Numbered from the stretch's first letter, positions 41,691-51,323 are shown. The stretch: DNA of 64,000 bases from Trujillonella humicola (GCF_046233715.1 NZ_JBJNRJ010000010.1:1-64000), one strand, 5' to 3'. A program made the numbers and translations. The notes: generated from the letters alone by a model not told the origin.

Positions 41691-42647
41691 TCAGGTCCGC
41701 AGCGAGTGCCCCGGGGGCACGCCGAACTGCTCCCGGTAGAAGCCGGCGAAGCGCGAGCCGGGGCTGAACCCCCAGCGCGCGGCGACTCCGGCGACGGTGT
41801 CGCCGTCGGTGGGGTCCGCTGCCTGCAGGTCCCGGTGCGCCGCCTCCAGCCGCACCCGCCGCAGGTAGCCGCTGGGCGTGGTGCCCAGGTGGCGGCGGAA
41901 CGCGTCCTGCAGCGCCCGGACGCCGACCCCGGCGTGCGCGGCGACGTCCGCCACGCCGACCGGCTCGGCGGCGTGCGCGTCGATGTAGGCGACCGCCCTG
42001 CGCAGGGTCGCCGGTCCGGCGCTGCCCGGCCCCGGTCGGTAGGCCTGGCCCATCGTGGTGTTGGGGAACACGTCCAGGGCCGTGGCCGCCAGCAGGTCGG
42101 CCATCCGCTGCTGCGCCAGCGAGGTGGGCACGGTCTCGCGTGCGGTGAGCGACTGGTGGACGAACGCGGTCAGCGCCCGCCAGTGCGCGGCCGCCGCCGG
42201 GGACACCGGGGCGGTCGACTCGAAGCGGAGGCGGGCCGCTGCGGACCCGGCCCGGTCCCGAGCCGCCTGCTCGACGGCGGCCAGCGGTACGCGGACCAGG
42301 ACGAGGTCCAGGTCGGCCCACGTCGAGGTCGACGCGGCGGTCGTCGGGTACAGGAGCACGTCGCCGCGTCCCAGCCGCCGGTCCTCCCGGCCGCTGACCC
42401 GGCGGGCCCGTCCGCCGAGGACGGTCGCCGCCATGAACGCGTCGAACGGCGGCACCACCGAGCGGGTCGCCGCCGAGTGCCGCAGCCGGCCCGAGTCCAG
42501 CGGACCGGCCCGGGCGACGCACATGGCGAACTCGATCCGCGCGGCGCTGGACAGCGTGGTGACCCGGCCGCCGGAGTAGAGGTCCGCCATCGTGGTGTGG
42601 GCCAGCTCCGGGTCCTCGGTGACCAGCTCCAGCAGTTCCACCGGCAT
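41691..42647 (-). CDS. AraC/XylS-family transcription regulator
   Basis: A 318-residue regulator. Residues 1-205 are a cupin-like sensor of the AraC-binding-domain-2 (AraC_binding_2) kind, with FMAATVLGGRARR and LGRGDVLLYPT. Residues 215-318 hold two HTH motifs: VADVAAHAGVGVRALQDAFRRHLGTTPSGYLRRVRLEAAHRDL and GVAARWGFSPGSRFAGFYREQFG. The ATG start lies downstream of two 11-bp direct repeats at 42750-42780 that could be its operator. Target genes are unknown; the patatin and ATP-binding neighbours are candidates. Confidence 0.9.
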   Translation of the reverse strand: MPVELLELVTEDPELAHTTMADLYSGGRVTTLSSAARIEFAMCVARAGPLDSGRLRHSAATRSVVPPFDAFMAATVLGGRARRVSGREDRRLGRGDVLLYPTTAASTSTWADLDLVLVRVPLAAVEQAARDRAGSAAARLRFESTAPVSPAAAAHWRALTAFVHQSLTARETVPTSLAQQRMADLLAATALDVFPNTTMGQAYRPGPGSAGPATLRRAVAYIDAHAAEPVGVADVAAHAGVGVRALQDAFRRHLGTTPSGYLRRVRLEAAHRDLQAADPTDGDTVAGVAARWGFSPGSRFAGFYREQFGVPPGHSLRT

Positions 42648-42749
42648 CGGCGTCCTCTCGGCGAGCGGCCGCGTCACGGTCCGGACGCAGTCGGCTCCCG
42701 AGCACCGGGTCGGAGCCGACCCGTCGACGGTATCGGGGGACACCAGCCC

Positions 42750-42780
42750 GCGGATGCGCACGCACGGGTGCGGATGCGCA
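42750..42780. promoter_or_regulatory. Pair of direct repeats GCGGATGCGCA, 20 bp apart
   Basis: The 11-mer occurs at 42750-42760 and 42770-42780, on the same face of the helix, in the divergent spacer between the AraC-type gene and an ATP-binding protein. Direct repeats with about two-turn spacing are the usual AraC/XylS operator form. Confidence 0.5.
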
Positions 42781-42921
42781 GTCCCCGGGGCCGTGGCGGT
42801 GCGCGGTCCCCCGGCGTGGGTCACGATCGCGACACGTGATCCGGCCGGTGCGGACCGTCCGCCCCGGCGGATCGGCGTCCGCACGAGGGCGGGAGCTCCC
42901 GCCGAGCACGAAGGGTGTGCC

Positions 42922-43443
42922 TTGTCCTCGCCGACGTCCCCGCGGATCCCGCCGCCCGCCGCCCCCGCCGCGTCGGGACCGCTCTCGGCGACGGCGTGGC
43001 CCGAGGCCCCGGTGCCCGTGTTCCCGCCTCCGGCCGTCCTCGGTGAGTGGCGGCCGGCGACGCCCGCGGAGGTGACGGTCACCCGGCGCGCCCTCCTCGG
43101 GCTGGTGCTGGCCGCGGACCGGGCCGCCGGGCGACCGCCGCCGGCCGAGGCGCTGGTCGAGCGGCTCCTCCTCGTCTACGAGGAGCTCACCAGCAACGCC
43201 GTGCGGCACGGTCACCCGCCCGTGCGGGCGCAGCTGGCGTGCCACGCCGGGACCTGGATCCTGCTGGTCACCGACGGGGCACCGCACCGGCCGCCGGAGC
43301 AGGTCACCGGCCGCGACCCCGCGCACGGTGGGCTGGGTGCCACCCTCGTGGCCCGCCTGGCGAGCGCGCACGGCTGGTGGGCCGTCGACGGCCACAAGGT
43401 CGTCTGGGCGACGGTGGACGGTGCCCGGCCGGCTCTCCGCTGA
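42922..43443 (+). CDS. ATP-binding protein, anti-sigma-factor (RsbW/SpoIIAB-like) type
   Basis: About 173 residues with a GHKL ATPase fold: N-box YEELTSNAVRHG, G1 region VTDGAPH, and G2 region GGLGATLVARLASAHGW. Stand-alone domains of this type in actinobacteria act as serine kinases or anti-sigma factors, often paired with STAS antagonists; a STAS protein lies 10 kb away at 52939. The first 50 residues are proline/alanine-rich. The start is uncertain: TTG 42922, with AAGG upstream, is the best in-frame choice. Confidence 0.75.
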   Translation: MSSPTSPRIPPPAAPAASGPLSATAWPEAPVPVFPPPAVLGEWRPATPAEVTVTRRALLGLVLAADRAAGRPPPAEALVERLLLVYEELTSNAVRHGHPPVRAQLACHAGTWILLVTDGAPHRPPEQVTGRDPAHGGLGATLVARLASAHGWWAVDGHKVVWATVDGARPALR

Positions 43444-43461
43444 CCGCGGTGCAGGGGCTGC

Positions 43462-43629
43462 TCAGCCGGCGCCCAGCGCCCAGAGCACGCCGACCAGGGA
43501 CGCCAGCACGAGCACGGTGAGGAGCAGCGCCCAGGCGGCGAAGGCCGGGCTGTACTCGTCCTCGTCCGGGGCCTCCGGTGCGCCCGGAGAACGAGGGGCG
43601 GCAGCCGGGACGGTGACCTCGTCCGGCAT
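43462..43629 (-). CDS. Small single-span membrane protein
   Basis: A 55-residue protein: an acidic/proline N-terminus of about 25 residues followed by one hydrophobic helix (FAAWALLLTVLVLASLVGVL). A strong GGAGGTCGCC precedes the ATG, which is the main argument that the gene is real. No family recognised. It is convergent with the ATP-binding protein. Confidence 0.6.
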   Translation of the reverse strand: MPDEVTVPAAAPRSPGAPEAPDEDEYSPAFAAWALLLTVLVLASLVGVLWALGAG

Positions 43630-43850
43630 GGCGACCTCCTCCGGCGCGGCGACCGCCTGGGCCCGGCCACCCGGTCGGCGGCCCGGGTGGGGATCGTCGT
43701 CCGGGCGGGCGGCAGCGGCCGTCATCCGCGAGGGATGAGACGGCGGCGGTGCCGGTCGGGGACGCCGGCCGGCAGCGGTGCCTCGGACGTGGTGGAGGTC
43801 GAGACCTCGACCGCCCGGGCCGCCGACGGCCACCGCCGTGTCCCGGCGGG

Positions 43851-44459
43851 TCAGACCGGCGACGGCTGGCTGCTGGGCGGAGCAGCGCCGGCCGGGGTCG
43901 CCGGGGCGGCGGGTGCCGGCCGGAGCCGGCCCACGGCGATGAGGGTCACGCCCTCGAGCAGCGTCTGCAGCGCGAGCAGGGTGCCGAGGAGGGTCAGCGT
44001 CGCCGTCGTCAGGTTCAGCAGGATCCACAGGCCCAGGCCGACGGAGACGAGCCCGCTGAGGGTGAGCACGACCCGGGCCCCGGGCACCGTCCACGCCCCG
44101 AACACCCGGACCAGGCCCGTGGCGAGGAACATCGACCCGGCGAGCAGGGTCAGGGTCAGTGCGCCGACGGCGGTGTTCCGGAGGATGAAGAGGCCCAGCA
44201 CCGCCAGGACCACGCCGCCCAGGGCGACCGTCCACGACGCTCCGGAGCGGATCCGGAACAGGGTGCCGACGACCAGCACGACCCCGGAGATCAGCGCCGT
44301 CCAGCCGAGGAGGAGCACCGACACGACGGTCGCGAAGACCACGTTGCCCAGCAGGATGAACCCACCGATGAGGAGCAGCACGCCGACCACGACGTCCGCT
44401 GCGGTGCGCCGTCGCTCCAGCGCCGTCCGTTCCGTCTCCGTCGCCCGGCTCGTCGTCAT
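43851..44459 (-). CDS. HdeD/DUF308-like membrane protein
   Basis: A 202-residue protein with six evenly spaced spans starting at about residue 20 (VVVGVLLLIGGFILLGN) and repeating pairs typical of the HdeD family (short repeats of unknown function, linked to acid stress in Escherichia). N- and C-termini are polar. The ATG follows GGGAGG at good spacing. It lies downstream of the LuxR gene on the same strand, with a 160-bp gap that holds a weak hairpin near 44541-44568. Confidence 0.75.
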   Translation of the reverse strand: MTTSRATETERTALERRRTAADVVVGVLLLIGGFILLGNVVFATVVSVLLLGWTALISGVVLVVGTLFRIRSGASWTVALGGVVLAVLGLFILRNTAVGALTLTLLAGSMFLATGLVRVFGAWTVPGARVVLTLSGLVSVGLGLWILLNLTTATLTLLGTLLALQTLLEGVTLIAVGRLRPAPAAPATPAGAAPPSSQPSPV

Positions 44460-44619
44460 GTCCGTGCCTCCCTCACCGGTGCCGTCGGACCGCACTCTCC
44501 GGCGGGTCCGGCAGCACTGGCTCACCCGCAGGAGGTGAACGGCGGCGCAGCACCGCGTGCTGTCCGCCGCGTGCTCGACGGGCCACGCTCCGCTGCGCAG
44601 GACCGGCGGTCCGCCCCGG

Positions 44620-47301
44620 TCAGACGAGCCCGAGCCGGCGCGCCTTCCGCACGGCGTCGTTGCGCCGGGACACGGCCAGCTTCCGGTAGATGTTGCGCTG
44701 GTGGGTCTTCACCGTGTTCAGCGACACGAACAGGTCGCCGGCGATGTCGTCGGACGACATCGCCTGCGCCATGCGCGCGAGGACGGTCCGCTCCCGGTCG
44801 GTGAGCGCCTCGACCGGCGCCTCCTCTCCGCCGCCGCCCCCCTCCGCCGGGTGCCCCGGGCCCCGCCCCGCCGCCGGGGCCGGCGCCAGCCAGGCGTGCG
44901 CGCGCCCGACCTCGGGGAACGTGGACAGCAGCGTGCGCCCCGGGGCGCCGGGCCGCAGGAACAGCCGGCGGCGGCGCTCCGGCTCGGCCAGGGCCAGTGC
45001 CCGGCCGAGCGCCTCGCGCGCCAGGGGCCGGCGGCCGTCGAGCAGGTGGACGTGGGCGGCCAGGAGCCAGGCCTCGACGGTGCCGGTCGGGTCCCCGGCG
45101 GGCTCGGCGGCCAGCACGGGGGAGAGGAGCGCGGTCGCACCGTCGGCGTCGCCGCCGAGCAGGGCGACGGCGGCCCGGCGCACGGCTTGCTCGGGGTCCG
45201 GCCCGACCACCCCGTCCAGCGCGGTGGTCGCCGCGGCGAGGTCCCGCCGCTCGGTGTGCACGCGGGCCGCGGTGACCGCGAGCCGGTCGGCCAGCCAGGA
45301 GGGCAGCGGCCGGCCCCCGACGACCCCCGGGACATCGGCCAGCGAGGAGAGCGCGCGCCGGAGGTCCCGGCCGTCGGCGTACCAGAGCGCCCGCAGCATC
45401 GGCACCAGCACGGCGACGAGGGGGTCGTGACGGGCGCCCACGCTGCGGCTCGCCCCGTCCAGGTGACGACGCGTCCCCGCCTGGTCGCCCTGCTCGACGG
45501 CGACCAGGGCGAGTGCCAGGTGTCCCGCCCCCGTGCGGTGGGCGACCGGCAGGCCGGCGTCGTCGGCGAGCGCGACCTCGGCGCGTCCGAGGTCCGCCGC
45601 GCGTCCCAGTCGCCCGCGCAGGTACTCGAGCAGGGCCAGCCGGCCGAGGACGTTCAGCCGTGGGTAGCGGCACCCCGGGGGGGAGCTCGCGACCAGGCCG
45701 CGCCGGAGGGTGCGCTCGGCCTCGTCGAGCTGCCCGGCCCACAACTGGGTGGTGTCCACGCTGGACAGCAGCAGGGCGCGCAGCTCCGGGTGGTCCTCGG
45801 CGTCCGGGATGCCGGACAGCTGCTCCTCGCCGGCCGCGAGCGCCGACTCCGCAGCGCCCGGGTCGCCGTGGACCCGGGCGAGGATGGCCCGGATCACGGC
45901 GGTCGAGGCCAGCAGTGGAGCCCGGTCGGGCCCGGTCGCCTCGCCGGCCTGCTCGTCGGCGAGGGCGACCTGCGCACGGCAGGTGTCCAGGTCGAACGCC
46001 GTGAGCGCACGGGCGGACCGCACCACGGCCGGCAACGGGCCTCCCGCGGTCGCCGGCAGGTCGGTCAGGACCGCGTCCAGCTGGGTGGTCCCCCCACCCA
46101 CGAGCAGCGGGCCGACCCCGAGCTGCCGCACGACGACGGCCGCGGCCAGCTGCCAGTCCCGCGCCGCGCTCGCGTGGCGGACCGCCTCGACGAACTGCCC
46201 CGCGTCCTCGAGCCAGACGGCGGCGCGCCGGTGCAGCTCCGCGCGGGAAATGGGACGCTCCCGGTCGAGCTCGCCCTGCAGCACCTGGGCGAGCATCGGG
46301 TGGTAGGCGAACCAACCGGGGGCGTGCTCGACGGCGGTGGTGAGGACGTTGCCGGTCGCGAGTCGGGCCAGGACGCCCTCGCCGTCCGTGCGACCGGTGA
46401 GGGCGTCGGCCAGCGCCGGGCAGACCCGGTCGACCACGCAGGTGAGCAGCAGGAAGTCCCGGACGTCGGGTGGCTGCGCGTCGAGCACGTCCTCCACCAG
46501 GTACCCGGTCAGCGCGGGATCCGCGCCCGGCAGTCCCGCCACGAAGGCGTCGGGCTCCCGACGCTGCTGCAACGCGACGGCCGACAGCCGCAGGCCTGCC
46601 GCCCAGCCCCGGGTCTGCTCCGCGAGCGCCGACAGCGTCCCGGCGGAGATCCGCACGCCGTGCAGCCGGAGCAGGTCGCCGGCCTCCTCGCGGGTGAACG
46701 CCAGGTCGGCGTTCCGGATGCGGACCAGGTCCCCCCGGAGCGCGTAGCGGTGCAGCCAGCCGGCGCCGTCGTCGCGGCTGAGCAGCACCAGCCGCAGGGT
46801 CCCGTCGGCGTGGCGGAGGACGAAGTCGATCTCGCGGTGGACCTGCCGGCTCGTCACGGCCTCGAACTGGTCCAGGACGAGCACCACGGGGACGGCGCCC
46901 GTGGCCAGGCTGTCGGCCAGGGTCGCGAGGAGGTGGTGGGTGACGCTGCCGCCGAGGAACGGCTCGGCCACCTCGGGTGGGAGCCGGACCCCGGCACGTC
47001 GCAGCGCGGCGATGACGTAGGCCCAGAAGACGCCCGGTGCGTCGTCGTCGGGGTCGAGGGTGAGCCAGGCGACCGGACCGGGCGGGCCGGCGGTCGTGCA
47101 CCAGGACGCCAGGAGGAGCGTCTTGCCGGAGCCCGCCGCACCGCTGACCACGGTCAGCAGCCCGTCCACGCCGGAGGAGACCCGCTCGGTCAGGCGCGGC
47201 CGGTCGACGATCGGCGTGCGGATGTGCGGGGCCGCCAGCTTGGCGGCGAGCAGCGGATCGTCGGCGAGGGGCTGGTCCTCGATCGGGACGGCAGTGCTCA
47301 T
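44620..47301 (-). CDS. MalT/LAL-type LuxR-family ATP-dependent regulator
   Basis: An 893-residue signal-transduction ATPase. The N-terminus (about 15-330) has a STAND NTPase with Walker A GAAGSGKTLL and a Walker B-like VVLVLDQFE. A long TPR-like helical region follows (about 400-810). The C-terminal 65 residues are a LuxR HTH (LTDRERTVLARMAQAMSSDDIAGDLFVSLNTVKTHQRNIYRKL). Such regulators bind an inducer through the TPR part and activate transcription when ATP-bound. ATG at 47299-47301. Two DosR-like boxes lie 90-130 bases upstream, so it could relay the same stress signal. Confidence 0.92.
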   Translation of the reverse strand: MSTAVPIEDQPLADDPLLAAKLAAPHIRTPIVDRPRLTERVSSGVDGLLTVVSGAAGSGKTLLLASWCTTAGPPGPVAWLTLDPDDDAPGVFWAYVIAALRRAGVRLPPEVAEPFLGGSVTHHLLATLADSLATGAVPVVLVLDQFEAVTSRQVHREIDFVLRHADGTLRLVLLSRDDGAGWLHRYALRGDLVRIRNADLAFTREEAGDLLRLHGVRISAGTLSALAEQTRGWAAGLRLSAVALQQRREPDAFVAGLPGADPALTGYLVEDVLDAQPPDVRDFLLLTCVVDRVCPALADALTGRTDGEGVLARLATGNVLTTAVEHAPGWFAYHPMLAQVLQGELDRERPISRAELHRRAAVWLEDAGQFVEAVRHASAARDWQLAAAVVVRQLGVGPLLVGGGTTQLDAVLTDLPATAGGPLPAVVRSARALTAFDLDTCRAQVALADEQAGEATGPDRAPLLASTAVIRAILARVHGDPGAAESALAAGEEQLSGIPDAEDHPELRALLLSSVDTTQLWAGQLDEAERTLRRGLVASSPPGCRYPRLNVLGRLALLEYLRGRLGRAADLGRAEVALADDAGLPVAHRTGAGHLALALVAVEQGDQAGTRRHLDGASRSVGARHDPLVAVLVPMLRALWYADGRDLRRALSSLADVPGVVGGRPLPSWLADRLAVTAARVHTERRDLAAATTALDGVVGPDPEQAVRRAAVALLGGDADGATALLSPVLAAEPAGDPTGTVEAWLLAAHVHLLDGRRPLAREALGRALALAEPERRRRLFLRPGAPGRTLLSTFPEVGRAHAWLAPAPAAGRGPGHPAEGGGGGEEAPVEALTDRERTVLARMAQAMSSDDIAGDLFVSLNTVKTHQRNIYRKLAVSRRNDAVRKARRLGLV

Positions 47302-47388
47302 CGGCGAGCTCTCCCAGGGTGCGCGGCCGCGACGACGGTGGTCACCGTCGTCCCCCCGCCCGGCCCAGGATGGTCGCCCGCAGCGGCC

Positions 47389-47402
47389 GTGGCACCGGTC
47401 CC
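47389..47402 (-). promoter_or_regulatory. DosR-like box M2 (GGGACCGGTGCCAC)
   Basis: Nearly identical to box D1 at 15060, on the strand of the LuxR-type gene and about 90 bases upstream. Confidence 0.38.
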
Positions 47403-47418
47403 CAGGACCCGTGGTGCC

Positions 47419-47432
47419 GGGACCATCGACCC
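47419..47432 (+). promoter_or_regulatory. DosR-like box M (GGGACCATCGACCC)
   Basis: Full match to GGGAC-N4-GNCCC, in the spacer between the LuxR-type and LapA-like genes. Confidence 0.42.
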
Positions 47433-47563
47433 CGGCGGCATCACCCGCAGCGGACGACGCGAGCGGCTCCACCGCGGTCCGCGGCCCTGCCGACGGGGGT
47501 CGGCCCGCGGCCGGGAGGGCACCGGAGCGGGGGACCGCCGGCCGGGAGGGATGCGCCCGACGC

Positions 47564-47803
47564 CTACCGGCGGGACCGCAGCAGCGCACCCACGGCGCCC
47601 CCCACGAGCACCGTCATGGTCAGCAGCAGCCACATCGGCGCGGTGAACGTCGCGCTGAACAGGTGGATGGACACCCGGTCCCGGTTCTGCGCGATGAACA
47701 CGGCGGTGACGAGCACGAGCAGGCCGGCCACGACCCAGGCCGGCCGGACGGCACCGGTCACCCCGCGGCGGCCCGTCGTCCGGGACGCGGTCGAACCGGT
47801 CAT
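47564..47803 (-). CDS. LapA/DUF1049-like small membrane protein
   Basis: A 79-residue protein with two hydrophobic helices (about 23-40 and 55-73) separated by AQNRDRVSIHLFSATF, the DUF1049/LapA signature (FxxQN..). LapA-type proteins are found with lipopolysaccharide assembly in Proteobacteria, but their role in actinobacteria is unknown. ATG at 47801-47803. Divergent from the alkylsulfatase. Confidence 0.8.
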   Translation of the reverse strand: MTGSTASRTTGRRGVTGAVRPAWVVAGLLVLVTAVFIAQNRDRVSIHLFSATFTAPMWLLLTMTVLVGGAVGALLRSRR

Positions 47804-47939
47804 CGTCGAACCCTCCCTTCCGGCCTGCCGGGGCCGACGCTGCCGGTGCGCGGCACGGCGCGGGTCACCCGCCAGGGACGAGGTGGGGCCGTCCGACGCC
47901 GGCGTCGGCGGCGCGCTCCGCTCCTCTCCCGGGCCGGCC

Positions 47940-47953
47940 GGGACCGGGGCCCC
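47940..47953 (+). promoter_or_regulatory. DosR-like box N (GGGACCGGGGCCCC)
   Basis: Full match to GGGAC-N4-GNCCC, about 130 bases before the alkylsulfatase ATG. It is the rightmost convincing box in the window. Confidence 0.42.
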
Positions 47954-48085
47954 GCACCTGCGTCATGCGGGAGGGGTGATGCACCGGCCGGACGAGCGGG
48001 GGAGCGTCGGCACGGCGGAGAGCCGGAGCCCGGTCGCGGCCGGCGCACCGCTCCGTACGGACCCCACCACCGGAGGAACCCGCAG

Positions 48086-50030
48086 ATGACCGACACCCTC
48101 TCCACCGGCGCACCCGCCGGCGGCGGGCCGGCGCCCCGTCCGGCCGCGAGCGGTACGCCGGCCGGCGCCGAGCCGGCGAGCCCGGCCGTCGCCGCCCAGC
48201 ACCGGCGGCTGCTGGGTTCGCTGCCGTTCGCCGACGACCGGGCCGTCCAGGACGCGAGACGTGGCTTCGTCGCCGCGCTGGAGCCTGGGGTCGTGCACGC
48301 CGACGGCCGCGTGGTCTGGGACAACGATGCCTACGCGTTCCTGGCCGGCGACGCCCCCGAGACGGTCAACCCGAGCCTGTGGCGCCAGTCGGCGCTCACC
48401 GCGATCCAGGGGTTGTTCGAGGTGACCTCGGGGATCTACCAGGTGCGAGGCCTGGACCTGTCGAACGTGACGTTCGTCGAGGGCGACCGCGGGGTCGTCG
48501 TGCTGGACCCGCTCATCTCGGCGGAGACCGCCGCGGCCGCGCTCGGCCTCTACCGGCGGCACCGGGGGGGACCGGCCGGTGACCGGTGTGGTCTACACCC
48601 ACAGCCACGCCGATCACTTCGGCGGCGTCCGCGGGATCGTGCGGCAGGAGGACGTCGATGCCGGCGAGGTGCCGGTCCTGGCTCCGGAGGGCTTCACCGG
48701 GCACGCGGTCAGCGAGAACGTCTACGCCGGCCCGGCGATGGCCCGGCGGGCCGGGTACATGTACGGCGCCGCGCTGCCCCGCGGCCCCCACGGGCAGGTG
48801 GGTGCCGGGTTGGGGCAGACCACGTCGACGGGCACCTTCGGGCTGATCCCGCCCACGCTCGAGATCAGGACCACCGGCCAGGAGGAGACCGTCGACGGCG
48901 TCCGCATGGTCTTCCAGATGGCGCCGGGCAGCGAGGCCCCGGCCGAGATGCACGTGTACTTCCCGCAACGGCACGCCCTGTGCGCGGCGGAGAACGCCAC
49001 CCACGTCCTGCACAACGTCCTGACCATCCGCGGGGCGCAGGTGCGCGACCCCCACGCCTGGGCCGGCTACCTGACCGAGGCGATCGACCTCTTCGGCGCC
49101 GACCTGGACCTGGTCTTCGCCTCGCACCACTGGCCCACCTGGGGTCGAGAGCGGTCGGTGGAGTTCCTCGGCCTGCAGCGGGACCTGTACGCCTACCTGC
49201 ACGACCAGACCCTGCGCATGCTGAACCGGGGCATGACCGGTGCCGAGATCGCCGAGGCGATGGTGCTGCCACCGGCGCTGGAGAACGCCTGGCACGCGCG
49301 CGGCTACTACGGCTCGGTCAGCCACAACGTGAAGGCGATCTACCAGCGCTACATGGGCTGGTACGACGGCAACCCCGCCCACCTCTGGCCGCACCCGCCG
49401 CAGGCGGCCGCCCGCCGCTACGTCGCCTTCATGGGCGGCGCGGACGCCGTCGTCGCGCAGGCACGGGAGTACTTCGACGCCGGCGACTTCCGCTGGGCGG
49501 CCGAGGTCCTCGACCACGTCGTGTTCGCCGAGCCCGACCACGCCGCCGCCCGCGACCTGCTGGCCGACACCTACGAGCAGCTCGGCTACGGCGCGGAGAA
49601 CGGCACCTGGCGCTGCGCGTACCTCTCGGGTGCGCACGAGCTCCGGCACGGCGGCTTCGGGACACCCGTGACCCCGGTGTCCCCGGACGTCGTCGCCCGG
49701 CTCACCCCCGAGCAGCTCTTCGACGCCCTCGCCGTCCGCGTCGACGGCCCGCGCTGCTGGGACGAGCACGTCACGCTCGACGTGGACCTCACCGACGTCG
49801 GCGCCCGGTACCGGCTGACCCTGCGCAACGGGGTGCTGACCTACACCACGGCCCGGCAGACGACGGTGGCCGATGCGGTCCTCCACGTCCCCACCGCGGG
49901 ACTGCCGGCGATCGCGCTCGGAGGCGGGGACCCGGCCGACGCGGACCTGGAGGGGGACCCCGCGGCGCTGGGCCGGCTGAGGGCGGCCCTGGACGCCCCC
50001 GACCCCGACTTCGCCATCGTCACCCCCTGA
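48086..50030 (+). pseudogene. Alkylsulfatase (MBL-fold SdsA1/BDS1 type), frame broken in a G7 tract
   Basis: The ATG at 48086 (CGGAGGAA upstream) opens a frame typical of type III alkylsulfatases (NDAYAFL, NPSLWRQSALTAIQGLFEVTSGIYQVRG). At the seven-G run 48564-48570 the frame breaks; with six Gs it would continue to VTGVVYTHSHADHFGGVRG, the metallo-beta-lactamase zinc motif, then ENATHVLHN, HHWPTWG, the dimerisation region and a C-terminal SCP2-like domain (ending at 50030). The joined product would be about 648 residues, the family length. These enzymes cleave alkyl sulfate esters, releasing fatty alcohols. Both halves keep full motifs, so a sequencing slip or slippage-switched gene is more likely than an old pseudogene. 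Confidence 0.8.
48564..48570 (+). repeat. G7 homopolymer at the alkylsulfatase frame break
   Basis: Seven consecutive G; removing one restores the reading frame between HRG and DRPVTGVVYTHSHADH. Confidence 0.75.
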
Positions 50031-50065
50031 CCCGTCCCGGGACCCGGACGCCCCAGGGCCGGCGG

Positions 50066-50884
50066 ATGCCCGGCGGACGACGACCGCTCACCGGCGCGCA
50101 GCTGCGCACGCCGCGCGCCGCGGCGGTCGCCGGCATCGTCTTCTCGCTGCTGCTGGGCGCCGCCCTCACCCTCGTCGCGCTGGCCTCACCCGACGAGCCG
50201 GCCACGGTCGGGTCGTGGCTCACCGAGTCACCGCGGCGCACCGCGCTCGTCGTGGCGCTGGCCCTGGTGCCGTTCGCCGGCATCGCCTTCCTGTGGTTCA
50301 TCGGCGTGGTGCGCGACCGGCTCGGGGAGCGGGAGGACCGGTTCTTCGCCTCGGTCTTCCTCGGCAGCGGGCTGCTGTTCGTCGCGATGCTGTTCGCGGC
50401 GGCCGCCGTGGCCGGCGCGCTGGTCGCCGACGAGACGCTGCGATCAGGGGAGCCCCCCGGGCCGACCGTCCTCGCCCTCGGCCGGCGGGTCGTCGGCCTC
50501 CTGCTGCAGGAGTACGCGATGCGCATGGCCGCGGTGTTCACCCTGAGCACCGCGACGATCGCGTTGCGGACGCGGGTCGCCGCGCGGTGGGTGGGCCTGC
50601 TGGGCGTCGTCGTCGCCCTGGTCCTGCTGCTCGCCGTCGGCCGGACGCCGTGGGTCGAGCTCCTGTTCCCGGGGTGGGTGCTGCTGCTCAGCGTCGACAT
50701 CCTGCGCCGGGGGCCGACGACGGCGTCGGGACCGGGGCGCGCGACCTCGTCCGGTCCTGCTGCCGGGGGCCCGCCGTCCCGCCCGCCCCGGGTGGACCCG
50801 ACGTCCGGGTCCCGGCTCAGGACGGGGCGACGACGTCGCGGAACGTCGCCCGCGCCTCGTCGGAGCCGTCCAGGGTCCGGTTGA
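50066..50884 (+). CDS. Multi-span membrane protein
   Basis: A 272-residue protein with five to six spans (about 20-42, 58-78, 95-120, 140-160, 170-188 and 192-210) and a long proline/arginine-rich tail of some 55 residues. FLWFIGVVRDRLGEREDRFFASVFLGSG is a recognisable stretch of a widespread actinobacterial membrane family without a known role. The tail overlaps the convergent SnoaL-like gene by 68 bases and has poor coding character, so the true end could be earlier if there is an error. ATG 50066; weak ribosome site. Confidence 0.65.
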   Translation: MPGGRRPLTGAQLRTPRAAAVAGIVFSLLLGAALTLVALASPDEPATVGSWLTESPRRTALVVALALVPFAGIAFLWFIGVVRDRLGEREDRFFASVFLGSGLLFVAMLFAAAAVAGALVADETLRSGEPPGPTVLALGRRVVGLLLQEYAMRMAAVFTLSTATIALRTRVAARWVGLLGVVVALVLLLAVGRTPWVELLFPGWVLLLSVDILRRGPTTASGPGRATSSGPAAGGPPSRPPRVDPTSGSRLRTGRRRRGTSPAPRRSRPGSG

Positions 50885-51323
50885 CCCGCTCGACCACGCG
50901 CCAGCGCCCGCCGACGCGCCCCAGCCGCCACTCGTTGGCCGAGAGCCGGCCGACCCAGAAGCGGTCGGCGGCGGCGTCCCAGCGCAGGTTCATCGCGTGG
51001 TTCCAGGCACGGGCGGTGTCGCCGTCGACCTCGATCCGCGGCGGGGTGAGCACGTGCCCCATGCCGGCGCGGACGCCGCGCTGGTGCCCGCCGTCGATCA
51101 TCCCGGCGATCGCCTCGCGACCCTCCCACCGGCCGTGCGGCGCGGCGTCGTAGACCCCGTCCTCGGTCCACAACCCGGTGACGGCCGCGGAGTCGCCGAA
51201 GTCGGCGGCCGGGCCGTAGGAGGCCACGAGCTGGCCGATCTCGACCCGGTCCTCGAGGTGCCGCAGCCGCGCGGCGAGCGCTGCCACGTCCGCGCTCGCC
51301 GATCCGCCGTCCCGTGGGTCCAT
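50817..51323 (-). CDS. SnoaL-like / NTF2-fold protein
   Basis: A 168-residue cone-shaped alpha+beta barrel protein of the SnoaL-like-4 kind: an N-terminal helix LRHLEDRVEIGQLVASYGPAADFGDSAAVTGLWTEDGVYDA, then WEGREAIAGMIDGG, GHVLTPPRIEVDGDTARAWNH and the late strand WRLGRVGGRWRVVERVNRTLDG. The Tyr and Asp of SYGPAADFGD line the pocket in related enzymes. Many members are dehydratases or cyclases on steroid-like ligands; the substrate is unknown. ATG after GGAGGAGAG. Confidence 0.82.
   Translation of the reverse strand: MDPRDGGSASADVAALAARLRHLEDRVEIGQLVASYGPAADFGDSAAVTGLWTEDGVYDAAPHGRWEGREAIAGMIDGGHQRGVRAGMGHVLTPPRIEVDGDTARAWNHAMNLRWDAAADRFWVGRLSANEWRLGRVGGRWRVVERVNRTLDGSDEARATFRDVVAPS

Noticed and set aside
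47060..50884. A 1274-codon open frame spanning LuxR, alkylsulfatase and a membrane protein
   Set aside because: It is a chance join of an antisense part, the first half of the alkylsulfatase, a wrong-frame stretch and the membrane protein at 50066.
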